From Litoribrevibacter sp041590855 (GTDB lineage: Bacteria > Pseudomonadota > Gammaproteobacteria > Pseudomonadales > Litoribrevibacteraceae): 9,660 nt of DNA. Below the pieces are notes generated by a model. The model was not told the DNA's origin, did not search any database, and saw only the letters and a program-made list of their open reading frames with translations. Both the position numbers and the translations under genes were made by a program. The stretch covers positions 1-9,660 of the forward strand of contig JBFHTA010000150.1 in assembly GCA_041590855.1 (NCBI GenBank). The letters are read 5' to 3'. Position 1 is the first letter of the stretch. The number at the start of each line of letters is the position of its first letter. Of the stretch, positions 1-6,390 are shown piece after piece.

Positions 1-380
1 AGTTCAGTGCATCAGAGAGTTTAACGATTCCCGTCTGGGAATTAGTGAAATTAAGGGTATCTCAAATCAATCAATGCGCTTTTTGTATTGATATGCATAG
101 CCAAGAGGCCCAAAGTAAAGGAGAAACAACGGATCGAATCATTGGCTTGAACGCCTGGCGAGACATGCCTCTCTATACCGACATCGAACGTGCCGCATTA
201 GACTGGGCAGAATTGCAAACCTACGGAAGAGTGGTAGATGACCAAAGTTATCAACAGGTGACGAATGCATTGGGTGAACAAGCCGTGGTTGATTTAACCC
301 TTGCAGTCAACGCCATAAACAGTTGGAACCGCATTGCCAAAACCTTTAAACCTGAGGTAGGAAGCTATAAACCATCATAA
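1..380 (+). CDS. Carboxymuconolactone decarboxylase / AhpD-like protein, 5' end cut off by window edge
   Basis: The reading frame (first full codon at position 3) is open to the left edge, so the start lies outside the window and an internal GTG at 45 is not the real start. About 125 residues are visible. The AhpD/CMD core is clear: a CxxC pair (visible Cys25 and Cys28) followed by His32 in the segment INQCAFCIDMH, then a conserved AWRD...ERAALDWAE stretch. In AhpD-type proteins these Cys/His residues form the redox and proton-relay site that acts on peroxide or related substrates. CMD proper uses the same fold for ring-cleavage chemistry. The intact CxxCxxxH favours a peroxidase-like alkylhydroperoxidase role, but the substrate cannot be read from sequence. 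No signal peptide can be judged because the N-terminus is missing. The end of the gene overlaps the extended frame of the AraC-type gene, so the two are probably co-transcribed and functionally paired. Family assignment is firm; exact function is not. Confidence 0.87.
   Translation, partial: FSASESLTIPVWELVKLRVSQINQCAFCIDMHSQEAQSKGETTDRIIGLNAWRDMPLYTDIERAALDWAELQTYGRVVDDQSYQQVTNALGEQAVVDLTLAVNAINSWNRIAKTFKPEVGSYKPS
354..369 (+). promoter_or_regulatory. Ribosome binding site pointing to an ATA start codon
   Basis: Purine-rich GAGG and GGAAG elements sit 4 to 12 bases before ATA at 367-369. No ATG, GTG or TTG occurs in this frame between the stop at 358-360 and the TTG at 448. This placement decides the proposed start of the AraC-type regulator. 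It lies inside the last codons of the upstream gene, as expected for translational coupling. Confidence 0.45.
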
Positions 381-1158
381 ATCACCAACCAACGCTCGAC
401 ATACACCTTCGGCGTTTGACTTTCGACTGCTCCAGCCTTCGGGGCAGTTGTCTGCGTTTGTTCAAGGTATCTGGTCAGCTTCCGTTTCATCCAGAGAAAA
501 AGACTGGATTGAAAAGCCGATGCATTCGGACGCTGGCAGCGGCATACTGTTTAACCTGTCCCACGAGATTGTTTTGGCAGACGATGTGTTGCCTGTCGGT
601 GTCATTATGTTACCTGTGAAGAAGCGCACCGAAACCATCTGCTTACCACCCGGTGCTGTACTCTCCGGCATACGGTTTCACCCGGCTATCGGTTACGGAA
701 TTCTAGGTCGGCATTACCAAAAACCGACGTTACTCTCACCTCAGGACGACCAGTTATATCAACTGTATCGCCTTCATTCAAAGATACATCTCCAGGAAGG
801 TGATGCTCGCATAGACACCCTGTACCACTGGATCACCCAGTCCATGAACTTTACTCATGTGATTCCGGATGCACTGGAAAAAGCGCTCGATCATATTGCC
901 CTGGACAACGCCCCTGGCCAACTCACCAATCATATTTCGCTAAGCCAACGACAAATTGAACGACACTTTAAAACCTGGCTCGGTATGACACCCAAATATT
1001 ACCAAAGAATCTTACGAATAAAGAAAGCGATGAACTACCTTCGCACCACTCCGAACGCCGATTTGGCCGACGTTGCACTTCGTTTTGGCTTTAGTGACCA
1101 AGCCCACATGACACGGGAATTTCGTTCGATAGCTAAGACAACACCTGGGAAAGTGTAA
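367..1158 (+). CDS. AraC-family transcriptional regulator with unusual (ATA?) start
   Basis: This is a DNA-binding regulator. The C-terminus carries the two helix-turn-helix motifs of the AraC/XylS family: one around LSQRQIERHFKTWLGMTPKYY and one around LADVALRFGFSDQAHMTREF, ending TPGKV. The N-terminal half resembles the DUF6597-type sensory domain (VQGIW, then SDAGSGILFNL, then a cupin-like GIRFHP segment). The first standard start in frame is TTG at 448, giving 236 residues. However, protein-like sequence (FDFRLLQPSGQLSAFVQGIW) continues upstream of it without a stop back to 361. The only well-placed ribosome binding site is the GAGG/GGAAG at 354-364, just ahead of an ATA at 367, so I annotate 367 as the start (263 codons). 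It would overlap the upstream gene by 14 bp. The ATA may be a rare start, a mutated ATG that weakens the gene, or a sequencing error. The gene likely regulates its CMD/AhpD-like neighbour; this is inferred from adjacency. Confidence 0.8.
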   Translation: MNHHKSPTNARHTPSAFDFRLLQPSGQLSAFVQGIWSASVSSREKDWIEKPMHSDAGSGILFNLSHEIVLADDVLPVGVIMLPVKKRTETICLPPGAVLSGIRFHPAIGYGILGRHYQKPTLLSPQDDQLYQLYRLHSKIHLQEGDARIDTLYHWITQSMNFTHVIPDALEKALDHIALDNAPGQLTNHISLSQRQIERHFKTWLGMTPKYYQRILRIKKAMNYLRTTPNADLADVALRFGFSDQAHMTREFRSIAKTTPGKV

Positions 1159-1190
1159 AGAAAATAGAAAAATGAGTCGGGCGTCCAGCA

Positions 1191-1787
1191 TTAAAGCGTC
1201 AGCACATCCACCACCGATTGCGCGACATTCGACAAAGGCTCGCCCTTATCCATCGCCATTTTACGCAGCTTGGTGTAAGCCTCTTCTTCATTGATGCCTT
1301 GTTGATCCATTAACAAGCCTTTGGCCCGGTCAATGACTTTACGGCCCGCCAATTGGGATTTGGCTTTATTCAGCTCACCCAACAGGGCTTGCTGTTCTTT
1401 AAAGCGTGCTACGGCAACGGTAATGATGGAACGAATACGATGCGGGTGAACTTCAGCCGCCACATAGGCACTGACCCCGGATTTCACGACTTTTTCAATC
1501 ACCGCTGGTGCGTCTTGTTCTGCAAACACAATCACCGGACGAGGTTCTCGTTGATTCAGCATAGCCAACTGATGAATGACTTCGTCATTGGGAGAGTCGG
1601 TCGACAAGACCACAATATCAGCCCCGGTCGCTTCCACCTTATCCACAAGATGAACAATACCAGAGAGACAATCCACCACCTGATAGTTCTCGTCTTCTAG
1701 TGCATCTTTGAGAATCGAACTTGAGATTTGGGTGGTATCAACCAATAAGACCCTGGAAGGCGAAGATAGGCTCATATCACTAACCAT
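1191..1787 (-). CDS. nasT: NasT-type ANTAR antiterminator with degenerate receiver domain
   Basis: The 198-residue protein matches NasT in layout. A receiver-like domain (about 12-125) is followed by a coiled-coil linker (about 126-147) and an ANTAR domain (about 148-196, with RKVIDRAKGLLM, NEEEAY, LRKMAM). ANTAR proteins bind paired hairpins in mRNA leaders and prevent transcription termination. NasT does this for nitrate/nitrite assimilation genes and is normally held inactive by the nitrate sensor NasS. The receiver is abnormal: the phospho-acceptor Asp is Ser62 (VVLSTDSP where relatives have IDT.SP), and only one acidic residue (Asp17) remains at the start of the domain. Phosphorylation control is therefore unlikely. 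The start is uncertain between Met1 (1787) and Met5 (1775); neither has a strong ribosome binding site. A terminator lies between nirD and this gene, so it probably has its own promoter or depends on read-through. No nasS is in the window. No hairpin pair of ANTAR type is visible upstream of nirB, so its target is probably elsewhere, for example ahead of the nitrate reductase operon beyond the right edge. Confidence 0.9.
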   Translation of the reverse strand: MVSDMSLSSPSRVLLVDTTQISSSILKDALEDENYQVVDCLSGIVHLVDKVEATGADIVVLSTDSPNDEVIHQLAMLNQREPRPVIVFAEQDAPAVIEKVVKSGVSAYVAAEVHPHRIRSIITVAVARFKEQQALLGELNKAKSQLAGRKVIDRAKGLLMDQQGINEEEAYTKLRKMAMDKGEPLSNVAQSVVDVLTL

Positions 1788-1854
1788 CTTGTTGATGATG
1801 ACAAGGTTAACTCTGCTTCCCTGTGATTCCCCTGATCATTCGACCCGAAAAAAG

Positions 1855-1885
1855 AGGAAAAAAAGCCCAACACAAAGTATTGGGC
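1855..1885 (-). terminator. Rho-independent terminator after nirBD
   Basis: On the minus strand a 6-bp GC-rich stem (GCCCAA at 1885-1880 pairing with TTGGGC at 1870-1865, 9-base loop) runs straight into seven or more Ts, followed by a second T-run. It lies 57 bp past the nirD stop and would end the nirBD transcript before nasT. Confidence 0.8.
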
Positions 1886-1898
1886 AAGTGGGGGAAGA

Positions 1899-1914
1899 TG
1901 TTACCGAAGTAACA
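1899..1914 (-). other. Short hairpin with C(UUCG)G tetraloop in nirD 3' UTR
   Basis: The minus strand reads TGTTAC-TTCG-GTAACA, a 6-bp stem closed by the extra-stable UUCG loop with a C-G closing pair. It lies between the nirD stop codon and the terminator. It has no U-tract of its own, so it more likely protects or organises the mRNA 3' end than terminates transcription. Confidence 0.55.
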
Positions 1915-1934
1915 AATCGAAAAACTTATGTCGG

Positions 1935-1950
1935 GCCGGTATTAACCGGC
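1935..1950 (-). other. Perfect inverted repeat with the nirD stop codon in its loop
   Basis: GCCGGT (1935-1940) and ACCGGC (1945-1950) form a 6-bp all-Watson-Crick stem. The four loop bases contain the nirD TAA stop (1944-1942). Five Ts follow about 11 bases further along the minus strand, so it could act as a weak first terminator or as 3'-end protection. Confidence 0.55.
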
Positions 1951-2271
1951 TTGTACTGCAACCGCATCATTTGCGGCTTTTACTGGGTATACGTTCAACT
2001 TCACGGTTTCGTCTTCAAGACATTCACCGGTCGCCAAGCAGAAGTGCTGCTTGTAGATAGGCGAAGCCACAACCAATTTATCGCCGATCGAACCAACAAT
2101 ACCGCGAGAAAGTACATTGGCTTTGCTGAACGGATCAAAATTATCGATCGCAAACAATTCACCGGTGCGGGTTCTGAATAACGCCACCTGCTTGCCTTCA
2201 ACCAATGCACATACTCCAGTGTCAGGAACGATGTCGTCTAATTTACAAACTTCAATCCAATTTTCGCTCAT
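1942..2271 (-). CDS. nirD: Nitrite reductase [NAD(P)H] small subunit NirD
   Basis: The 109-residue protein has the Rieske-like fold of NirD, with WIEVCKLDDIVPDTGVCALV at the N-terminus, then LFAIDNFDPFSKANVLSRGIVG and SPIYKQHFCLATGECLED. The usual Rieske cluster ligands (two C-x-H type pairs) are not present, which is normal for NirD: it is a cluster-free accessory subunit of the cytoplasmic siroheme nitrite reductase. It pairs with NirB to reduce nitrite to ammonium. The ATG at 2271 is preceded by an AAGAGAGAG ribosome binding site about 10 bases upstream. The gene lies 61 bp downstream of nirB on the same strand and is followed by the terminator at 1855-1885, so nirB-nirD form one transcript. 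Length is normal for the family. Confidence 0.96.
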   Translation of the reverse strand: MSENWIEVCKLDDIVPDTGVCALVEGKQVALFRTRTGELFAIDNFDPFSKANVLSRGIVGSIGDKLVVASPIYKQHFCLATGECLEDETVKLNVYPVKAANDAVAVQAG

Positions 2272-2311
2272 GATTTCTATCTCTCTCTTATAGTTAGCTG
2301 GTGGTTAGAAT

Positions 2312-2334
2312 AAGGGTCCCTGAAAGGACGCCTT
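2312..2334 (-). other. Intergenic hairpin between nirB and nirD
   Basis: AAGGGTCC (2312-2319) pairs with GGACGCCTT (2326-2334) with one bulged G and a 6-base loop, overlapping the nirB stop. There is no U-tract, so it is not an obvious terminator. It may be an mRNA stability or processing element that sets the ratio of NirB to NirD. Confidence 0.4.
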
Positions 2335-4876
2335 ACGCTAACTCAGCCACTGGAATCTTCTTTTCTTCGTCTGTTGCCGGGCGGATCTGACCACGCTCTT
2401 CAACAAATACAATGTTTTCGTCTTTCTTGTCTGAGTTGACGAAGTGACGGAAGCGCTTCAATTTCTCAGGATCATCAATCGCTTTCTTCCACTCACACTC
2501 GTACGTGTCGACAACATACTGCATGTCTTTTTCAAGCTCGTCGCAGATCTCTAGTTTGTCGTCGATCACTACGCTCTTCAGATAATCCAAGCCACCTTCC
2601 AGGTTCTCAAACCATACTGACGTACGCTGTAGACGATCCGCCGTTCTTACATAGAACATCAAGAAACGGTCGATGTATTTGATCAGAGTTTCTTTATCCA
2701 AATCAGTGGCAATCAAGTCTGCGTGACGAGGCTTCATACCACCGTTACCGCACACGTACAGGTTCCAACCGTTTTCAGTGGCGATGATACCCACGTCTTT
2801 ACCTTGTGCTTCCGCACACTCACGGGTACAACCGGAAACTGCAAACTTGATTTTGTGAGGAGAACGAAGACCTTTGTAACGGTTTTCGATTTCAACCGCC
2901 AAGCCCACACTGTCATCTACACCGTAGCGACACCAGGTGCTACCCACACAGGACTTCACAGTACGAAGTGATTTACCGTATGCGTGACCTGTTTCGAAAC
3001 CAGCATCAACCAGTCGACGCCAGATGTCAGGCAGCTGCTCTGCTCGTGCACCGAACAAGTCGATACGCTGACCACCGGTTACCTTGGTGTACAAGTTGTA
3101 ATCACGAGCCACTTCACCTAATACGATCAGTTTGTCTGGCGTTACTTCACCACCGGCCATACGAGGCACGATAGAGTAAGTACCGTCTTTCTGAAGGTTC
3201 GCCATGTAGTAGTCGTTGGTGTCCTGTAGCGGATGGTTGGTTTCTTCCATCACGTGCTCATTCCATACGGAAGCAAGGATAGAACCAACGGCTGGCTTAC
3301 AGATGTCACAACCGTGACCTTTACCGTGCTTCTCTAACAACTCGTAGAACGACTTAATCTTTTCAACCTTGATGATGTGGAACAATTCCTGACGAGTGTG
3401 TGCAAAGTGCTCACAGATGTCGGTGTTCACTTCCACACCCAGTTTCTCAAGCTCGCTGTTCATTACCTGAGTTACCAAGGCCGCACAACCACCACAACCG
3501 GTTGCTGCTTTGGTTGCGTCTTTCACGTCACCAATGGTGTGAGCGCCTTCTTGAACACTGCAACAAATCGCGCCTTTGCTTACGTCGTAGCAAGAACAGA
3601 TTTGCGCGGTATCCGGTAGCGCATCCGGGCCAAGGCCCACAGCTTCAGAACCGTCACGGTTAGGAAGAATCAACGAATCCGGGTGTTCAGGTAAATCGAT
3701 ACCGTTCAATGCGTATTGAAGCAGAGTGCCGTAATCTTCTGCGTCACCCACCAATACTGCGCCCAACAATTTCTTTTTGTCAGCGCTAACAACAATTCGC
3801 TTATAAACTTCACCCGGCTCATCTACGTAAGTGTAGTTATGACAACCCGGTGTCTGGCTCAACGAATCACCGATGCTCGCTACATCCACACCCATCAGTT
3901 TCAACTTGGTGGACATGTCTGCGCCAGTAAAGGCGTTCTCAGTAGTACCTTCGGTTACGATGTGATCGTAAGCCACTTGAGCCATCTGATAACCTGGGGC
4001 TACCAGACCAAAAATTTGGTTATTCCACAGTGCACATTCACCGATTGCGTAGATGTCTTCGTTCGACGTCTGGCACTGGTTGTTTACAACGATACCGCCA
4101 CGAGGACCGACCTCTAAGCCGACCTTCGTTGCCAACTCGTCTTGCGGACGAATACCGGCAGAGAACAAGATCAGGTCAGTTTCAAGGAAACCACCGTCTG
4201 AGAATTCCATGCGATAACGCGCGTTTTCACCGGCAGTAATGTTTACTGTGTTTTTGTCGCAATGAACCTGAACGCCCAGCGACTCAATTTTGTTTTTCAG
4301 CATCTCACCGCCGCCTACGTCCAACTGAACGTTCATCAGGCGATCAGCAAACTGAACAACGTGAGCTTCAAGGTTTAAATCGTGAAGTGCTTTCGCGGCT
4401 TCCAGACCCAGCAAACCACCACCAACAACCACACCAGACTTAGACACTTTTGCAGATGCTTTAATGTCCTCTAGGTCTTCAATGGTACGATACACCAAGC
4501 AATGCTCTTGATCGTGACCAGGAATTGGTGGAACGAACGGATAAGAACCCGTCGCCAGAATCAACTTGTCGTAAGCTACACGAGCACCACTGGCTGCGAT
4601 TGCTTCTTTTGCTTCAAGATCGATGTCGACAATTTTTTCATTAATATGAAGTTCAACACCGTTCTCTTCATAGTATCCTTCCGGAGCCATCAATAAATCT
4701 TCGGCTGAGCGTCCTGCAAAGTACTCCGTTAAATGAACACGGTCATACGCCTGGCGTGGTTCTTCAGAAAAGGTCACCAATTGATATTGATCACGTGATT
4801 CACCTTCCAGCACGTTGTCGATAAACTTATGACCAACCATACCATTACCGACAATTACTATTCTTTGCTTACTCAT
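2333..4876 (-). CDS. nirB: Nitrite reductase [NAD(P)H] large subunit NirB
   Basis: This is the cytoplasmic assimilatory siroheme nitrite reductase, which reduces nitrite to ammonium with six electrons from NAD(P)H. The 847 residues match the family length and domain order. An FAD/NAD(P)H oxidoreductase module occupies about 1-310, with an FAD-binding GNGMVG at 10-15 and a second dinucleotide motif GGGLLG at 152-157. BFD-like [2Fe-2S] modules follow, with Cys427, Cys429, Cys461 and Cys464, and Cys523/Cys526. The ferredoxin-like half-domain covers about 555-625. The siroheme/[4Fe-4S] domain has Cys643, Cys649, Cys683 and Cys687 (CVGSTWC and SGCTREC). All key cysteines are intact. The ATG at 4876 has a GGGAAGAG ribosome binding site and lies about 45 bases from the predicted sigma-54 transcription start. 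It is the first gene of nirB-nirD. The siroheme synthase gene often found near nirB is not in this window. Confidence 0.98.
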   Translation of the reverse strand: MSKQRIVIVGNGMVGHKFIDNVLEGESRDQYQLVTFSEEPRQAYDRVHLTEYFAGRSAEDLLMAPEGYYEENGVELHINEKIVDIDLEAKEAIAASGARVAYDKLILATGSYPFVPPIPGHDQEHCLVYRTIEDLEDIKASAKVSKSGVVVGGGLLGLEAAKALHDLNLEAHVVQFADRLMNVQLDVGGGEMLKNKIESLGVQVHCDKNTVNITAGENARYRMEFSDGGFLETDLILFSAGIRPQDELATKVGLEVGPRGGIVVNNQCQTSNEDIYAIGECALWNNQIFGLVAPGYQMAQVAYDHIVTEGTTENAFTGADMSTKLKLMGVDVASIGDSLSQTPGCHNYTYVDEPGEVYKRIVVSADKKKLLGAVLVGDAEDYGTLLQYALNGIDLPEHPDSLILPNRDGSEAVGLGPDALPDTAQICSCYDVSKGAICCSVQEGAHTIGDVKDATKAATGCGGCAALVTQVMNSELEKLGVEVNTDICEHFAHTRQELFHIIKVEKIKSFYELLEKHGKGHGCDICKPAVGSILASVWNEHVMEETNHPLQDTNDYYMANLQKDGTYSIVPRMAGGEVTPDKLIVLGEVARDYNLYTKVTGGQRIDLFGARAEQLPDIWRRLVDAGFETGHAYGKSLRTVKSCVGSTWCRYGVDDSVGLAVEIENRYKGLRSPHKIKFAVSGCTRECAEAQGKDVGIIATENGWNLYVCGNGGMKPRHADLIATDLDKETLIKYIDRFLMFYVRTADRLQRTSVWFENLEGGLDYLKSVVIDDKLEICDELEKDMQYVVDTYECEWKKAIDDPEKLKRFRHFVNSDKKDENIVFVEERGQIRPATDEEKKIPVAELA

Positions 4877-4931
4877 GGAACTCTTCCCGCTACTCTAAGA
4901 CATTCACGATTGTTTCTAATATCTCTGTAAA

Positions 4932-4947
4932 AGCACTAACCGTGCCA
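4932..4947 (-). promoter_or_regulatory. Sigma-54 (-24/-12) promoter of nirBD
   Basis: The minus strand reads TTGGCACGGTTAGTGCTT. TGGCAC matches the -24 element exactly. GTGCT matches the TTGC(A/T) -12 element with one mismatch. The invariant GG and GC are separated by the required 10 bases. Transcription would begin near 4921, leaving a leader of about 44 bases. This predicts RpoN-dependent expression activated by NtrC under nitrogen limitation. Confidence 0.75.
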
Positions 4948-5031
4948 ACAACGAAAAAAGTTATATTAATCTTTATAATCAATAAGTTAAAAATAACACC
5001 ATACTTTAAAAGCGATTCTTAGATGGGTTTC

Positions 5032-5051
5032 ATTTGGATGTCGCACCAAAT
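5032..5051. promoter_or_regulatory. Dyad, possible activator site upstream of nirB
   Basis: On the minus strand ATTTGG-TGCGACAT-CCAAAT is a 6-bp perfect inverted repeat with an 8-base spacer, and it includes a TTTGGTGC that matches one half of an NtrC enhancer site. It is centred about 120 bp upstream of the predicted nirB start, a normal distance for sigma-54 enhancers. The second NtrC half-site is poor, so the bound protein is uncertain. Confidence 0.35.
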
Positions 5052-5395
5052 AAAACCACACAAACACTAAGAAATTACCAAAATGAGGCAGAACCTGTTT
5101 TTTCTAACTTTCCAGTTATATTTCTGGCTAAGTTCAGTGCAACATCAAGGACTTACATCAATCGAATAACTTCAGTCGCCCCATCTTCTGGCAGATTCAG
5201 TAGAAATACGGGGGTAATTCTACCAAGACCCCGCTTAAACATGACTCAGGCTGTACCAGAGCAAGGCACGACCCGTAAAGGTGCACCAATGATAAAATCA
5301 CAAGAAATCCCCAGAGAGACGCTTCTGCGCCCTATTTTCAAGGCAGCCAGCAATAAATCTGCTATCATCCTCCCCCTCGATAGATCGTCCAGCGC
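5052..5395. other. Intergenic stretch with an unexplained open frame; no gene assigned
   Basis: This is the rest of the 530-bp gap between the divergent nirB and the Sel1-repeat gene. On the + strand one frame (5034-5441) stays open for 135 codons and runs 35 bp into the Sel1 gene. It has no convincing ribosome binding site and an unusual composition rich in Ser, Thr, Arg and Pro. On the minus strand a frame starting near 5357 reads protein-like (for example LLLAALKIGRRSVSLGIS, then ITPVFLLNLPEDGATEVIRL) but is broken by TGA at 5248-5246 and TAA at 5155-5153. It may be a decayed gene or chance. I recognise no family for either frame. A possible -10 element, TATCAT at 5363-5368, could serve the Sel1 gene, with no clear -35. 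Confidence 0.3.
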
Positions 5396-5406
5396 AGGAG
5401 AAACCG

Positions 5407-6243
5407 ATGGCATTTTCAGACCTAGTAAAGAAGCTATTTAATAAAGAAGCCTCGAACCACCATCCGGAAGCCAAACTCTCTGCCAAACAAAGGGATCAAC
5501 TCAATGACACCTTTCTTACAGAACTGAACGAGCTTTCAGATCCTCAGGCCCGTTACGATCTTTCAGTAAAATATTCAGAGAAAGGTGCCACTCAAGCTCT
5601 TTACATGCTGGGCGTGTTTTACGAACAAGGGGACGGGCAAACCACCTACCCGGATCTTGCTGCCGAGTGCTATTGGCGGGCCGGTAAGTTTGATATTGCC
5701 GAAGCTCAATTCAATTTGGGAATTCTGTACGCGCAAGGTACCTTAGGCCAGGTCGATCTGGTATCCGCTCACTATTGGTTCACTGAAGCCACCAAACAAA
5801 ACCTGGCACAAGCCCAGTTCAATTTAGGTACCTTCTATGAAGACGGCTTAGGTTGTGTTGAAGATCAGAAAAAAGCCTTCGAGCTTTATCAAAAAGCGGC
5901 CGATCAAGGCTTTATTAATGCCTGGCACAACCTGGCACTGATGTATTACTCCGGTAAAGGTACCCAACGCAATCCAATCACCGCCTACGCCTGGGTGTTG
6001 CTTGCAGCTAAAGCGGGATTAAAGGAAGCTCAGGAAACCGAGCCGGTATTCACCGAAGAATTGAAAAGCGAACAAATTCTGGCAGGCAAAACCCTGTTGG
6101 AAGAACTCGAAACCCGCTTCGCACAATACTTACCGGCATCAGCTAGCACATCAACTAACAGCTCTTCCGTCCAAACCGATGAGTCTCAGCCAAAAGAAAG
6201 CCCTGTAAACGATGACGATGATAACTTCTACGAAGTAAAGTAA
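5407..6243 (+). CDS. Sel1-repeat (tetratricopeptide-like) protein, cytoplasmic
   Basis: The 278-residue protein contains about four Sel1-like repeats between residues 60 and 204. Examples are AEAQFNLGILYAQGTLG..DLVSAHYWFTEA, AQAQFNLGTFYEDGLGC..DQKKAFELYQKA and INAWHNLALMYYSGKGT..NPITAYAWVLLA. Such repeats form an alpha-helical solenoid used for protein-protein contacts; the partner cannot be predicted. There is no signal peptide or membrane segment, so it is likely cytoplasmic. The last 35 residues are low-complexity, Ser/Thr-rich then acidic (NDDDDNFYEV), probably disordered. The ATG at 5407 has a strong AGGAG 6 bases upstream, which fixes the start. It is a single-gene transcript, divergent from nirB and ended by the strong terminator at 6273-6317. 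Nothing in its sequence ties it to nitrate metabolism; its position between the two nitrate operons may be incidental. Confidence 0.92.
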   Translation: MAFSDLVKKLFNKEASNHHPEAKLSAKQRDQLNDTFLTELNELSDPQARYDLSVKYSEKGATQALYMLGVFYEQGDGQTTYPDLAAECYWRAGKFDIAEAQFNLGILYAQGTLGQVDLVSAHYWFTEATKQNLAQAQFNLGTFYEDGLGCVEDQKKAFELYQKAADQGFINAWHNLALMYYSGKGTQRNPITAYAWVLLAAKAGLKEAQETEPVFTEELKSEQILAGKTLLEELETRFAQYLPASASTSTNSSSVQTDESQPKESPVNDDDDNFYEVK

Positions 6244-6272
6244 TCGCAGTTCAGCGACGCCTTATCTTCTGA

Positions 6273-6317
6273 CAATAAAAAACCCGACGCTCTGTGAGAA
6301 CGTCGGGTTTTTTATTG
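6273..6317. terminator. Strong bidirectional Rho-independent terminator
   Basis: A perfect 17-bp inverted repeat (6273-6289 with 6301-6317, 11-base loop) has the core CCCGACG...CGTCGGG flanked by A6 on one side and T6 on the other. It therefore ends transcription from both directions: the Sel1 gene on + and the nitrate reductase operon on minus. It begins 30 bp past the Sel1 stop. Confidence 0.93.
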
Positions 6318-6323
6318 CGTATT

Positions 6324-6379
6324 GGATGTATTCAGTATTAATGAACATCCATTGATAGGTCACTCCATAAAGCGACCTA
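6324..6379 (-). other. Two weak hairpins in the 3' UTR of the nitrate reductase operon
   Basis: GGATGT/ACATCC (6324-6329 with 6345-6350) and TAGGTC/GACCTA (6356-6361 with 6374-6379) are 6-bp perfect stems with long loops, between the minus-strand stop at 6391 and the terminator. Neither has a U-tract. They may be chance or may help shape the mRNA 3' end. Confidence 0.25.
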
Positions 6380-6390
6380 CCAAAGTATGC

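Noticed and set aside
45..47. GTG at 45 as the start of the AhpD-like protein
   Set aside because: The frame is open to the left edge and the segment before it (SLTIPVWEL) fits the family, so the gene is simply cut by the window.
416..671. Short frames on both strands over the start of the AraC-type gene
   Set aside because: They overlap the frame that carries clear AraC-family sequence.
1159..1190. Terminator between the convergent AraC-type and nasT genes
   Set aside because: The minus strand has a T-rich run but I find no convincing stem before it in either direction.
1899..1914. UUCG hairpin as one half of an ANTAR-target leader
   Set aside because: It lies in the 3' UTR of nirD. Opened to six bases its loop lacks the A at position 1 and G at position 4 that ANTAR targets need, and the neighbouring terminator loop has nine bases.
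1708..2181. 157-codon + strand frame across the nasT start, the terminator and nirD
   Set aside because: It runs antisense through two recognised genes and a terminator; composition is not protein-like.
2723..4696. Many + strand open frames of 60-130 codons within the nirB interval
   Set aside because: All lie opposite the intact, fully assigned nirB and show no family resemblance or ribosome binding sites. They are codon-bias shadows.
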